This document shows positions 50,832-59,594 of a DNA stretch of 64,000 nucleotides, piece after piece; position 1 is the first letter of the stretch, and every line of letters starts with the position of its first letter. The translations under genes and the position numbers were made by a program. Below the pieces are notes generated by a model. It was given only the letters and a program-made list of their open reading frames with translations. It made no database searches and had not been told where the DNA came from. The stretch spans positions 992,001 to 1,056,000 of the forward strand of contig NZ_LT629777.1 of the NCBI RefSeq assembly GCF_900105475.1. Direction: 5' to 3'. This stretch comes from Pseudomonas asplenii (GTDB lineage: Bacteria; Pseudomonadota; Gammaproteobacteria; Pseudomonadales; Pseudomonadaceae).

Positions 50832-52115
50832 TCAGCGTGCCTCTGACAGCAAACGCCCCAACCCATCCAGCAGTCGCTGCAAGGCGCCCTGGTTGGCCTG
50901 CATCACCTTCAGCCCCGCCTCGCCCATCCTGCGCGCATCCTGGGGCAGCTCGAACAGGCGCTGAACCGCCACCGCCAGCCCCTCGGCATCGTCGACTTCC
51001 TGCAACGCGCCAGCCTCGCGCATCAACGCGGCGATCTCGAGGAAATTGAACAGGTGCGGACCACTCAGGACCGGTTTGCACAGGGCCGCCGGTTCCAGCA
51101 CGTTGTGCCCGCCATTGGGTACCAGGCTGCCGCCGACGAAGGCACTGTCGGCCAGGGCATAGAGGAACAGCAACTCGCCCATGGTGTCGCCGAGCAACAC
51201 CGAATCCTTCGCCCCAACCGGCTCAGCGGTCGAGCGTCGGACTGTGGTGAAACCTTGCTGACGGCAGAGTTCGAAGACACTGTTGAACCGTTCGGGGTGA
51301 CGCGGCACCAGGATCAGCAACGCATCCGGGTAATTGCCCAGCAATTGCCGATGCGCCGCCAGGACTACCTCGTCCTCGCCTTCGTGGGTACTCGCGGCAA
51401 TCCACACCGGGCGTTGCTGCGCCTGCCACTGCTCGCGCAGCGCGGCGGCCCGGGCCAACAGTTGCGGGTCGATACTCAGGTCGAACTTGATCGAGCCGGT
51501 GACCTCGACGGTCTCGGGCCGTGCACCCAATTGCCGGAAACGCTCGGCCTCGGCTTCGGTCTGCACTGCGATCAGGCTCATTTCTTCCAGCATTGGCCGC
51601 GTCAGCCGGGCAAACCGCGCATACCCCTTGGCCGAGCGCGCCGACAGCCGCGCATTGGCCAAGGCCACCGGAATCCCGCGCCGGGCGCATTGATGAATAT
51701 GGTTGGGCCACAACTCGGTTTCCATGATCACCGCGAGACGCGGCTGCACGCGGTCAAGAAAACGCGCCGCCGCCCAGGGCAGGTCGTAAGGCAGGTAGCA
51801 ATGCTGGATGCGCGGCTCGTTGGCGAACAGCGCCTGGATCCGCTCCGAGCCGGTGGGCGTCATGCAAGTCACGGTGATCGGCAATTCGGGATACTGCGCC
51901 AGCAGCGCCCGGATCATCGGTGCGGCGGCGATGCTCTCGCCCAGCGAGACCGCATGCACCCAGATCCCGTGCGGCCGCATCGGTGGCAAGCCACACGCAA
52001 AACGCTCGGCGATCCGTCGTGCATAGGCCGGCGCCTTGCGCGCCCGCAGCCACAGACGCACTGCCACCAGCGGCAGCCCCAGGTGAAACAGCAAGGTATA
52101 GAGAGTTCTATTCAT
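50832..52115 (-). CDS. waaA: 3-deoxy-D-manno-octulosonic acid (Kdo) transferase
   Basis: A 427-residue GT30 glycosyltransferase that attaches Kdo to lipid IVA at the inner membrane. The N-terminal hydrophobic anchor (LYTLLFHLGLPLVAVRLWL, about 4-22) is followed by HGIWVHAVSLGESIAAAP with the proposed catalytic Glu. METELWPN and the C-terminal GGSLVPNGGHNVLEPAALCKP nucleotide-sugar motif are conserved. The ATG at 52115 was chosen; the upstream 47-codon extension has no similarity and would overlap the LysR gene. Confidence 0.95.
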   Translation of the reverse strand: MNRTLYTLLFHLGLPLVAVRLWLRARKAPAYARRIAERFACGLPPMRPHGIWVHAVSLGESIAAAPMIRALLAQYPELPITVTCMTPTGSERIQALFANEPRIQHCYLPYDLPWAAARFLDRVQPRLAVIMETELWPNHIHQCARRGIPVALANARLSARSAKGYARFARLTRPMLEEMSLIAVQTEAEAERFRQLGARPETVEVTGSIKFDLSIDPQLLARAAALREQWQAQQRPVWIAASTHEGEDEVVLAAHRQLLGNYPDALLILVPRHPERFNSVFELCRQQGFTTVRRSTAEPVGAKDSVLLGDTMGELLFLYALADSAFVGGSLVPNGGHNVLEPAALCKPVLSGPHLFNFLEIAALMREAGALQEVDDAEGLAVAVQRLFELPQDARRMGEAGLKVMQANQGALQRLLDGLGRLLSEAR

Positions 52116-52137
52116 GGCGGCGGAGTTTACTGTGTTT

Positions 52138-53022
52138 TCAGCCGATCGCCTGCAAGTGTTCGGCAAAACGCTCCGCCAGCCAGCGCCCTGCCGGTCCCAA
52201 CGGTTCATCGCGGCGCCAGACCAGTTCGACCACCAGCGCCGGCGGCGTCCACTCACTGATCAACTCGACCATCTGTCCCTGATACGTCGGATACTGCACC
52301 ACATGACGCGGCAACCAGGCCCAGCCGAGGCCACGGATCAGCCATTCGGCCATGACATAGAAACTGTCGGCGCGCCAGACCTGCGGGCTGGCCGCCTCGC
52401 TGCCGGGGTAGGCACTCGATTGCGTGGACATCAGTAACTGCCGATGCTGCGCCAGTTGCTGGCAATTCACCCGCGTCCAATCCGCCATCGGATGGCCGAC
52501 GCCGCAGACCGTGACCATTTCGATACTGCCCAGCACCCGCCGCTCCAGGGCCTCGGGAATCTGGTCGTGGTAGAACAGCAGCCCGAGGTCGGCACGCCGT
52601 TCCACCAACTTGCGCGCGACATCGCCCTGGGCCGCACTGGTCAGTTGCACCTCGAGGCTGGGGAAGCGATTGGCCAAGGCCTCCAGGCTGTCGATCACCG
52701 GCTGGTAGGGCATCGCCTCATCCTGTGCCAGACGCAGGCAGGCCTCCTGGCCCCGTACCAGCGCCAGCGCCCGGCCATTGAGCCGTTCGCATTGGCGCAG
52801 GACCTCGCGCGCCTCCTCCAGCAGCGACTCGCCCGCCTCCGTCAACCGGGGCTGGCGTCCGCTGCTGCGCTCGAACAGGACAACGCCAAGGTCTTCCTCG
52901 AGCAGGGCAATTGCCGAACTGATCGCCGATTGTGCCTTGCGCTGATGGCGGGCCACCGCAGAGAACGAACGCTGCTCGGCAACGCTGACAAACAGACGCA
53001 TCTGTTCCAGATTCCACTGCAT
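52138..53022 (-). CDS. LysR-family transcriptional regulator
   Basis: A 294-residue regulator. The winged helix-turn-helix occupies residues 1-62 (LRLFVSVAEQ-type start: MRLFVSVAEQRSFSAVARHQ). The periplasmic-binding-like effector domain spans about 90-294. It is transcribed divergently from the SMR gene with 111 bp between; LysR regulators often control the divergent neighbour and bind dyads there. Effector unknown. Confidence 0.9.
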   Translation of the reverse strand: MQWNLEQMRLFVSVAEQRSFSAVARHQRKAQSAISSAIALLEEDLGVVLFERSSGRQPRLTEAGESLLEEAREVLRQCERLNGRALALVRGQEACLRLAQDEAMPYQPVIDSLEALANRFPSLEVQLTSAAQGDVARKLVERRADLGLLFYHDQIPEALERRVLGSIEMVTVCGVGHPMADWTRVNCQQLAQHRQLLMSTQSSAYPGSEAASPQVWRADSFYVMAEWLIRGLGWAWLPRHVVQYPTYQGQMVELISEWTPPALVVELVWRRDEPLGPAGRWLAERFAEHLQAIG

Positions 53023-53133
53023 ATGACCATCAACCTATCTTTATTACAGATAGGTAATGACTTTACCCCATCTGCTCAATGTCTAAAATGCCACCTCATC
53101 AGAAGGCCAAAGAAAGACAGGGGAGACCACTTC

Positions 53134-53466
53134 ATGAACGCCTACTACTACCTCGCCATCGCCATTTGCGCCGAAGTCATCGCCACCGTTTCGATGAAAG
53201 CGGTCAAGGGCCTGAGCACGCCACTACCCCTGGTCCTGATCATCGTCGGTTATGCCATCGCTTTCTGGATGCTGACGCTGGTGGTGCGTACGGTGCCGGT
53301 GGGTGTGGCCTACGCGGTCTGGGCCGGCATGGGCATCGTGATGGTCAGCGTCGCCGCGCTGTTCCTCTATGGCCAGAAACTGGACATGCCAGCCATGCTC
53401 GGCATGGCCCTGATCGTCCTCGGCGTGGTGGTGATCCAGTTGTTCTCGAAAACCGCCGGGCATTGA
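53134..53466 (+). CDS. Small multidrug resistance (SMR) transporter, EmrE-like
   Basis: A 110-residue, four-TM protein. The essential membrane glutamate is E14 in IAICAEVIATVSMKAV. AYAVWAGMGIVMVSVAA is TM3 with the tyrosine-tryptophan signature, and VLGVVVIQLFSK closes TM4. It matches proton-coupled exporters of cationic drugs (Qac/EmrE branch) better than the guanidinium-specific branch, though this is by eye. ATG at 53134 with AGGGGAGA upstream. Confidence 0.92.
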   Translation: MNAYYYLAIAICAEVIATVSMKAVKGLSTPLPLVLIIVGYAIAFWMLTLVVRTVPVGVAYAVWAGMGIVMVSVAALFLYGQKLDMPAMLGMALIVLGVVVIQLFSKTAGH

Positions 53467-53497
53467 TGGCGGGTCAATCGACACCTCCCCGAACCTG

Positions 53498-53503
53498 TAT
53501 ACT
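53498..53503 (+). promoter_or_regulatory. Candidate -10 box for the oxidoreductase operon
   Basis: TATACT lies 32 bp before the ATG at 53536. No clear -35 is visible at 17 bp (CAATCG), so this is tentative. Confidence 0.3.
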
Positions 53504-53535
53504 GCGGCCTTAGTCAGAACAACCGAGGTCGCTGC

Positions 53536-54711
53536 ATGCCATCCGCTATTTCCACCGATGTCCTGATTGTCGGCGCTGGCGTCGCCGGCCTCTGGCTGAA
53601 CGCGCGCCTGCGCCGCCAGGGTTTTTCGACGGTGTTGGTGGAGAGTGCCAGCCTCGGCGGCGGCCAGAGCGTGAAGTCCCAGGGCATCATCCATGGTGGC
53701 GCCAAGTATGCGCTGCACGGCGCCCTCACCGGCGCGTCGGAAGCCATCGCCGACATGCCGCGCCGCTGGCGCGAGGCCCTGGCCGGCCATGGCGAACTCG
53801 ACCTGTCCGAGGTACGTCGGCTGTCGGATGCGCATTACCTCTGGTCTCCCGGCACCCTGGCCGGCAACCTCACCAGTTTCTTCGCCAGCAAGGCCGTGCG
53901 TGGCAGGGTCGACCAGGTCAAGGGCGATCAGTTGCCGCCGGCCCTGCAGCACCCACGCTTCAAGGGCAAGGTCTATCGACTGGCCGAACTGGTAGTCGAC
54001 GTTCCCAGCCTCATCGAACGCCTGGCCGCACTGGCCGGCGACGGTTTGCTGGCCGGGACGAAAATCGAACCGTTGCGGGAAAACGGGCAACTGGTCGGCC
54101 TGCGCGTCGATGACCGCGAGATCCGCGCCCAGCGCATCGTCCTCAGTGCCGGTGCCGGCAACGCCGAGCTGCTCCAGGCCCTCGGTCTGAGCCAACCGGC
54201 CATGCAGACCCGGCCGCTGCACATGGTGCTGGTCAAGGGCCCGAGCCTCAAGCCACTGTACGCCCACTGCCTGGGCGGCGGTCCCAAGCCACGGATCACC
54301 GTGACCACCCATCCGGCAGCCGATGGCCAGTGGGTCTGGTACCTTGGCGGCGATATCGCCGAGGCCGAAGGGGTCGCGCGTGACAGCGAGCAGCAGATTG
54401 CCGAGGCGCGCAAGGAGCTCGGCAACCTGCTGCCGTGGATCGACCTGAGCCAGAGCCGCTGGGCCACCTTGCGGGTCGATCGCGCCGAACCTCAGCAATC
54501 GGGCCTGACCCGTCCGGATAACGCCTTTCTCGCCGAAGACGGACGCCTGCTGGTCGGCTGGCCGACCAAACTGGCGCTGGCGCCGGACTTCGCCGACCGG
54601 GTGATCGCCAACCTGCTGCGCGACGGCATCCAGCCCGGCCATCCGCCCGCGCTGCCCGAACTGCCGCGCCCGGCCATCACCCAAACCGCCTGGGAGCAAC
54701 TGCTGCCATGA
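53536..54711 (+). CDS. FAD-dependent oxidoreductase (DAO family)
   Basis: A 391-residue flavoprotein. The N-terminal Rossmann motif DVLIVGAGVAGLWLNARLRR binds FAD, followed by GGGQSVKSQGIIHGGAKYAL, a pattern shared with glycerol-3-phosphate and L-2-hydroxyglutarate dehydrogenase-like enzymes. A second FAD contact lies near VLSAGAGNAELLQ. Substrate unknown. The stop overlaps the aldo-keto reductase start by 4 nt (ATGA), so the redox genes form an operon. Confidence 0.87.
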   Translation: MPSAISTDVLIVGAGVAGLWLNARLRRQGFSTVLVESASLGGGQSVKSQGIIHGGAKYALHGALTGASEAIADMPRRWREALAGHGELDLSEVRRLSDAHYLWSPGTLAGNLTSFFASKAVRGRVDQVKGDQLPPALQHPRFKGKVYRLAELVVDVPSLIERLAALAGDGLLAGTKIEPLRENGQLVGLRVDDREIRAQRIVLSAGAGNAELLQALGLSQPAMQTRPLHMVLVKGPSLKPLYAHCLGGGPKPRITVTTHPAADGQWVWYLGGDIAEAEGVARDSEQQIAEARKELGNLLPWIDLSQSRWATLRVDRAEPQQSGLTRPDNAFLAEDGRLLVGWPTKLALAPDFADRVIANLLRDGIQPGHPPALPELPRPAITQTAWEQLLP

Positions 54712-55520
54712 GCCTGCCCACCCTGCACGAACTGCATCGCCCGCTGGGCAGCACCGGTCTGAGTGTTTCGCCGTTGGGCCTGGGCACCGTCAAGCTGGGC
54801 CGCGACCAGGGCGTCAAATACCCCAACGGCTTCCAGATTCCCGACGACGACGAGGCCCGCCAGTTGCTCAAGTTGACCCGCGACCTGGGCATCAACCTGA
54901 TCGACACCGCCCCCGCCTACGGTCGGAGTGAGGAGCGCCTTGGCCCGCTGCTACGCGGGCAACGCCATGAGTGGGTGATCGTCAGCAAGGTCGGCGAGGA
55001 GTTCGAAGCCGGCCAATCGCGCCACGACTTCAGCGCCGGACACACACGCCTTTCCGTGGAGCGCAGCCTGCAGCGCCTGGAAACCGACTTCATCGATCTG
55101 GTACTGGTGCACTCTGACGGCAACGACCTGACCATCCTCGAACAGACCGACGTCTACCAGACGCTTGCCGAACTCAAGCGCGAGGGCAAGATCCGCGCTT
55201 TCGGCTTTTCCGGGAAAACCGTCGAAGGCGGCCTGAAGGCTCTGGAGCACGGCGATTGCGCCATGATCACCTACAATCTGAACGAACAGGGCGAGCGACC
55301 GGTCATTGATTATGCGACTGCCCATGGCAAGGCGATTCTGGTAAAAAAAGCCTTGGCCAGCGGGCATGTCTGCCTGAACCCAGGTGTCGATCCGGTACGC
55401 GCCAGCTTCGAGTTGCTATTTGAACACCCAGGCGTCGCCAGTGCGATCGTCGGTACCATCAATCCGCTGCACCTGGCCCACAACGCGGCAACCGTGGCAC
55501 GGGTTATCCGCCAGAACTGA
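54708..55520 (+). CDS. Aldo/keto reductase
   Basis: A 270-residue TIM-barrel NADPH-dependent reductase. Catalytic tetrad candidates are visible: Asp and Tyr in NLIDTAPAYGRSEERLG, Lys in WVIVSKVGEEF and His in DLVLVHSDGND. The C-terminal sequence (FEHPGVASAIVGTINPLHLAHN) is the usual cofactor-binding segment. Substrate unknown. Coupled to the upstream flavoprotein gene by a 4-nt overlap. Confidence 0.9.
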   Translation: MSLPTLHELHRPLGSTGLSVSPLGLGTVKLGRDQGVKYPNGFQIPDDDEARQLLKLTRDLGINLIDTAPAYGRSEERLGPLLRGQRHEWVIVSKVGEEFEAGQSRHDFSAGHTRLSVERSLQRLETDFIDLVLVHSDGNDLTILEQTDVYQTLAELKREGKIRAFGFSGKTVEGGLKALEHGDCAMITYNLNEQGERPVIDYATAHGKAILVKKALASGHVCLNPGVDPVRASFELLFEHPGVASAIVGTINPLHLAHNAATVARVIRQN

Positions 55521-55561
55521 TGCCGCCCATGCGGCCGACCCCGACGCAAGAAGGAGCCGAC

Positions 55562-56527
55562 ATGCCGCGAACGCTGATAAGAAAGAACCCCAGCAACTTC
55601 AAGACACTGCCCCTGTTCGTCGAAGCGACTCCCGAGGGCCTGAGCTACCAGAGCGTCGGGATGCCGCTGAACTTTGCGCAGATCCTGCACAGGCGCAAGC
55701 CGGTGAACGTCGCCGATGCCGGACGCTTTGCCCTGGAGCTGGCCAATCTCGGCGTTTCGGTACGGCTCACCCTGCACTGGCAGAACCGTGACTACTGGGT
55801 GCTGGTGCGCCAACGCCGACAGGACCGTGGCGACGTGGTGCTCAAGCTGATTTCCGGTTACGTCCCGGCCCAGGAATTGAACCTGCCGCTGCACACCGCC
55901 ATTCAAGAGATCGCCGAGGAGTGCCTGCTGGAGACGCCGGAAGGCTGGCTGGGCGGACGCTTCAACGACACCTGGCTGCCGGCGCCCTACGCCGCCGCGC
56001 TGCATTATCGCGAGGCACTGCCGTTTCGCCTGACACCGCTGTCGGGATCGGCACTCCCCGTGCGCTGCGGTGCGCAACCACTGATGGAACGGCCACGGGC
56101 CTACGTACACCTGCCGACGGCATCGCTGCAGTTGATTTATGACCTGCGCCTGGATGTGCCCCGCGAGGCCAAATCCCTGAGCCTGTTCCATGTCGATGAG
56201 CGGCTGGAGAACGATGAACTGGTGGCACGCCTGAACCGCTCCCGCCCCGATCTGTACCTGATGCCACTCAAGGACGGCCAGCCCTGTGCCGAGCTGTATA
56301 CCCTGAAGAAGGATCAATTGATTGCAGCCAGCACACGCGGCCTGTACCTGGCGGAAAGCTTCGCCCGCCAGGACGGCTGGCTGGTGCGCGATGAGCGGAT
56401 TCGCTGGAAGGACTGGGTTCGCCAGCAAGGCCTGGAGGAACCGGAAAAGGTCTCGAAGCTCAAGCGCCTGACGGGCAAGGCCCGGCAGATCCTGCGCAAG
56501 ATCGTGCCAGTCAAGGCCGGGCACTGA
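55562..56527 (+). CDS. Conserved protein with degenerate Nudix-like box
   Basis: A 321-residue protein of unassigned function. Residues 99-123 read like a stretched Nudix box: G99, then E105, then QEIAEECLL at 115-123, which keeps the catalytic-looking E116/E119/E120 but has two extra residues in the spacer and no final glycine. The rest has no motif I recognise; the C-terminus is basic (residues 285-321). ATG at 55562 with AAGGAG seven bases upstream; the frame is open from 55520. It follows the reductase gene by 41 bp. Hydrolase activity is only a possibility. Confidence 0.7.
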   Translation: MPRTLIRKNPSNFKTLPLFVEATPEGLSYQSVGMPLNFAQILHRRKPVNVADAGRFALELANLGVSVRLTLHWQNRDYWVLVRQRRQDRGDVVLKLISGYVPAQELNLPLHTAIQEIAEECLLETPEGWLGGRFNDTWLPAPYAAALHYREALPFRLTPLSGSALPVRCGAQPLMERPRAYVHLPTASLQLIYDLRLDVPREAKSLSLFHVDERLENDELVARLNRSRPDLYLMPLKDGQPCAELYTLKKDQLIAASTRGLYLAESFARQDGWLVRDERIRWKDWVRQQGLEEPEKVSKLKRLTGKARQILRKIVPVKAGH

Positions 56528-56536
56528 CAGACAGGG

Positions 56537-56569
56537 CCGGCGTCTACCGAATCAGACGGTAGACGCCGG
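56537..56569. terminator. Hairpin between convergent genes
   Basis: A 13-bp perfect stem CCGGCGTCTACCG (56537-56549) with CGGTAGACGCCGG (56557-56569), loop of 7. No T-run follows on either strand. It separates the Nudix-like gene from hldE and probably stops or slows both transcripts. Confidence 0.6.
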
Positions 56570-56575
56570 TCACCC

Positions 56576-57997
56576 TCAGCGGCTGCGGATCTTCTCGACG
56601 ATCGCCGTGGTCGAGCTGTTTTCCACCAGCCCCAACACTTTCACCGTACCGCCATAGGCCTTGACGATATCGGCGCCGACCACCTGGTCGATACCGTAAT
56701 CACCGCCCTTGACCAGAACATCGGGCTTGACCTGGCTCAGCAGGTTTTCCGGAGTCCCCTCCGAAAAACTGATCACCCAGTCCACCGCACCGAGACCGGC
56801 CAACACCGCCATGCGCCGATCGACGCTGTTGATCGGCCGACCTGGGCCTTTCAGGCGACTGACCGAGGCATCATCGTTGATCGCGACGATCAGCCGATCC
56901 CCCTGGGCACGAGCCTGCTCCAGATAGGTCACATGGCCGGCGTGGAGAATATCGAAACAACCATTGGTGAAGACGATCTTCTCGTTGTGCGCACGCGCAT
57001 CATCCACCGCCAGCAGCAGTTGCTCGAGCCCCAGCACACCGCGCTCGGAGCCTTCTTCACGCTGGATGGCACGACGCAGCTCCGGCGCACTGATGGCCGC
57101 CGTCCCCAGTTTGCCCACCACGATGCCCGCCGCCAGATTGGCCAGGGCCACCGCATGAGGCAGGTCCTCGCCTGCGGCAATCGCCGCCGCCAGCGTCGAA
57201 ATCACCGTATCACCGGCACCGGTCACATCAAACACTTCGCGGGCCCGGGCTGGCAGGTGCAGGGCCGGATGATCGGGGCGCAGCAAGGTCATGCCGTGCT
57301 CGCCACGGGTCACCAGCAAGGCACCCAGATCGAGGTCCTGCATGAGTTGCGCGCCCTTGGCGACCAGCTCATGCTCATCGGCACAACCGCCGACGATGGT
57401 TTCGAACTCGCTGAGGTTCGGCGTGATCAGGCTGGCGCCCCGATAGATCGAGAAGTTCTTGCCCTTGGGGTCGGCCAGCACCGGGATACCCCGCGCACGT
57501 GCCGCCTGGATCAGCGCCTGGTGGTTTTTCAGCGCGCCCTTGCCGTAATCGGACAGCACCAGCACCTTGATGCCTTCAAGCAAACCATCCACCTCGGCAC
57601 CCAGGGCCAGGGCGTCAGTGGAGAAAGGTTCTTCGAAATCGATACGCAGCAACTGCTGGTGACGACTCATGACCCGCAGCTTGACGATGGTTGGCTGGTG
57701 CGCGATACGCTGAAACAACGCCCGCACGCCAGCGCCCTTGAGGCTGTTGGCCAGGCTGTTGGCCGCCTCGTCGTCGCCGGTGACACCCACCAGGGAGGCT
57801 GGCGCCCCCAGCGCGGCAATGTTCAGGGCAACGTTGGCAGCACCGCCCGGGCGGTCTTCGATCTGCTCGACCTTGACCACCGGCACCGGCGCCTCAGGGG
57901 AAATCCGTGAGGTACCACCATGCCAGTAACGGTCGAGCATGACATCGCCGACCACCAAGACAGGGGCTTGATCGAATCGCGGCATGGACAACTTCAT
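56576..57997 (-). CDS. hldE: Bifunctional heptose kinase/ADP-heptose synthase HldE
   Basis: A 473-residue fusion making ADP-heptose for the LPS inner core. The N-terminal PfkB-like kinase (about 1-318) contains GGAANVALNIAALG and the catalytic DVTGAGDTV. The C-terminal cytidylyltransferase-like domain (about 340-473) contains FTNGCFDILHAGHVTYLEQA and VKGGDYGIDQVVGAD. The ATG at 57997 is used; the open frame starts six codons earlier. 63 bp downstream of cysC and on the same strand as msbA. Confidence 0.96.
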   Translation of the reverse strand: MKLSMPRFDQAPVLVVGDVMLDRYWHGGTSRISPEAPVPVVKVEQIEDRPGGAANVALNIAALGAPASLVGVTGDDEAANSLANSLKGAGVRALFQRIAHQPTIVKLRVMSRHQQLLRIDFEEPFSTDALALGAEVDGLLEGIKVLVLSDYGKGALKNHQALIQAARARGIPVLADPKGKNFSIYRGASLITPNLSEFETIVGGCADEHELVAKGAQLMQDLDLGALLVTRGEHGMTLLRPDHPALHLPARAREVFDVTGAGDTVISTLAAAIAAGEDLPHAVALANLAAGIVVGKLGTAAISAPELRRAIQREEGSERGVLGLEQLLLAVDDARAHNEKIVFTNGCFDILHAGHVTYLEQARAQGDRLIVAINDDASVSRLKGPGRPINSVDRRMAVLAGLGAVDWVISFSEGTPENLLSQVKPDVLVKGGDYGIDQVVGADIVKAYGGTVKVLGLVENSSTTAIVEKIRSR

Positions 57998-58060
57998 GGA
58001 GCAACCCACATACAAAATGAACAGGGGCGCGATATTAACACAGGGTTGCCGCAGGCTAGC

Positions 58061-58711
58061 CTATGGCTTCAAGTGAGTGGCTTCGCCCGTGGCGATTGAA
58101 CGCTTCTTGACCAGAAACGCCAACAGATGCTGGGTCGAAGCCTCCAGCGTCATCGACGTCGTGTCGATTTCGCAGTCAGCATCGAGCGGCACTTCGTAAG
58201 GGCTGTCGAGCCCGGTGAAGTCCTTGATCCGCCCGGCCAGGGCCGCCTTGTACAAGCCCTTGGGATCGCGCTGGGAGCAGACATCGAAAGGCGTACTGAC
58301 ATACACGCAGGAGAACTCCTCGGGTTTGAACAGCGAGCGGGCCAGGTCGCGGTCGGCGCGAAACGGCGAAATCGCCGAGACAATAACGATCAACCCGGCA
58401 TCGACCATCAGGCGTGCCACCTCGGACACCCGCCGGATATTTTCCTTGCGTGCCCTGGCGGACATGCCCAAGTCGCTGCACAGGCCGTTGCGCACGTTAT
58501 CGCCGTCGAGCAGAAAGGTATGCAGGCCAAGCTGATTGAGCCGCAGCTCAAGGGCATTGGCCAAGGTCGACTTGCCGGCTCCCGACAACCCGGTGAGCCA
58601 GATGCAGGAGGGGCGCTGGTGCTTGATCGCAGCCCGCTCGGCCGTGGAAAGTGCCAGGGTGTAAGGACGGATCTGCGGTTTTTCCAGAGGAATCGTTGCC
58701 AGTCTATTCAT
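58061..58711 (-). CDS. cysC: Adenylyl-sulfate kinase (APS kinase), stand-alone
   Basis: About 216 residues. It phosphorylates APS to PAPS, the universal sulfate donor. P-loop GLSGAGKSTLANAL, then LLDGDNVRNGLCSDLG with the APS contacts, SAISPFRADRD with the phosphoryl-acceptor-type Ser, and IKDFTGLDSPYE. Complete and canonical, not fused to CysN. The ATG at 58711 lies inside the end of the sulfotransferase gene (8-nt overlap); an upstream ATG at 58726 is also possible. Pseudomonas usually reduces APS directly and carries CysNC elsewhere, so this copy looks dedicated to its neighbour. Confidence 0.92.
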   Translation of the reverse strand: MNRLATIPLEKPQIRPYTLALSTAERAAIKHQRPSCIWLTGLSGAGKSTLANALELRLNQLGLHTFLLDGDNVRNGLCSDLGMSARARKENIRRVSEVARLMVDAGLIVIVSAISPFRADRDLARSLFKPEEFSCVYVSTPFDVCSQRDPKGLYKAALAGRIKDFTGLDSPYEVPLDADCEIDTTSMTLEASTQHLLAFLVKKRSIATGEATHLKP

Positions 58712-59408
58712 AGCCCAGTAGCTCATAGTCTCGTTGATAGACGCGCCGAACCAGTCGACGGGTTCTGACTGAACAAAAATCTTTTACTGGCTCCACGCGT
58801 CGCTGCCGAGAATGATTGAGGTGAGGCAGAGTCGACACAATGCCAATTCGCTCGCAGACGGATTGGAAATCCTGCTCCAGATGCTCTTGGCGACCGATGA
58901 AATCCAGGGCCAGTTGACCCAGCGAGTCGACGAGAAAGTCCGTCTGAGGGGCAAAATGCAGTTGTTTCCTGACGTTCTCCGGATGTAGCCAACGATAGAC
59001 AAAATCGTCGAAATCGCGGTACGCACTTACCAGATTGTGTGCCGATGCGTCCCGACGGCATGGTTCATTACCTTTGAGAAAGGCAAAGGCCGAGTAGGCA
59101 CGCTCCAGTGGCTCACGCACAAAGGCGAATTTGAAGCTGCTGACATACTGTCCAGGAAAATGATGCTCATACCAGTGCAGCGGCAGATGGCCGGGATGCC
59201 GACCACCAAACAATGCTCCACACACACTGCTGCCAGCGCATTTGGGCACATGGATGAACAGACAGGCGCGCTCAGTGAAGAACTCCGGGAACTGAACGTC
59301 GCCCGACATGACCTTGTTCACGACCTGCCGATCGACGACCGATAGACGTCCCAGCAGGAATTCTCGTTGAGTCTTGGGTATCAGCTTCCATAGGTAGCGT
59401 TGAAACAT
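58704..59408 (-). CDS. Sulfotransferase, Sulfotransfer_2-like
   Basis: A 234-residue protein with the two PAPS-binding motifs of carbohydrate sulfotransferases. The 5'-phosphosulfate loop FIHVPKCAGSSV is at 51-62, and the 3'-phosphate motif FVREPLERAYSAF at 96-108. It has no signal peptide or TM segment, so it acts in the cytoplasm or at the inner leaflet. The gene overlaps cysC and lies in the LPS core cluster, so a lipopolysaccharide sugar is the likely acceptor; this is inference. Its start and upstream region are AT-richer than the neighbours. Confidence 0.85.
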   Translation of the reverse strand: MFQRYLWKLIPKTQREFLLGRLSVVDRQVVNKVMSGDVQFPEFFTERACLFIHVPKCAGSSVCGALFGGRHPGHLPLHWYEHHFPGQYVSSFKFAFVREPLERAYSAFAFLKGNEPCRRDASAHNLVSAYRDFDDFVYRWLHPENVRKQLHFAPQTDFLVDSLGQLALDFIGRQEHLEQDFQSVCERIGIVSTLPHLNHSRQRRVEPVKDFCSVRTRRLVRRVYQRDYELLGYE

Positions 59409-59594
59409 TCCAGTACCTGTGCAGAAGGAACAGCCCTTCCGTCGATGTCGATGATTCGTTGCCGAACCATAACAATCGCAGGCACCAGGAAATATTTAAC
59501 GATGGTCAAGCTGTGTAAATATTTAGATACAAAATTCCGACACATTGCACGCCGACCCGACCCGAGAGTGATATCTCACTCCCGGGCGTATGAC
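59409..59594. other. Low-GC spacer msbA-sulfotransferase
   Basis: 186 bp with an AT-rich core (59461-59520 is 26/60 G+C). It probably contains the cassette promoter: on the minus strand TTTACA and an AAATAT-rich segment are present but with poor spacing. A dyad (CCCG-GAGTGA / TCACTC-CGGG, 59561-59586) lies 8 bp past the msbA stop and lacks a T-run. Confidence 0.5.
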
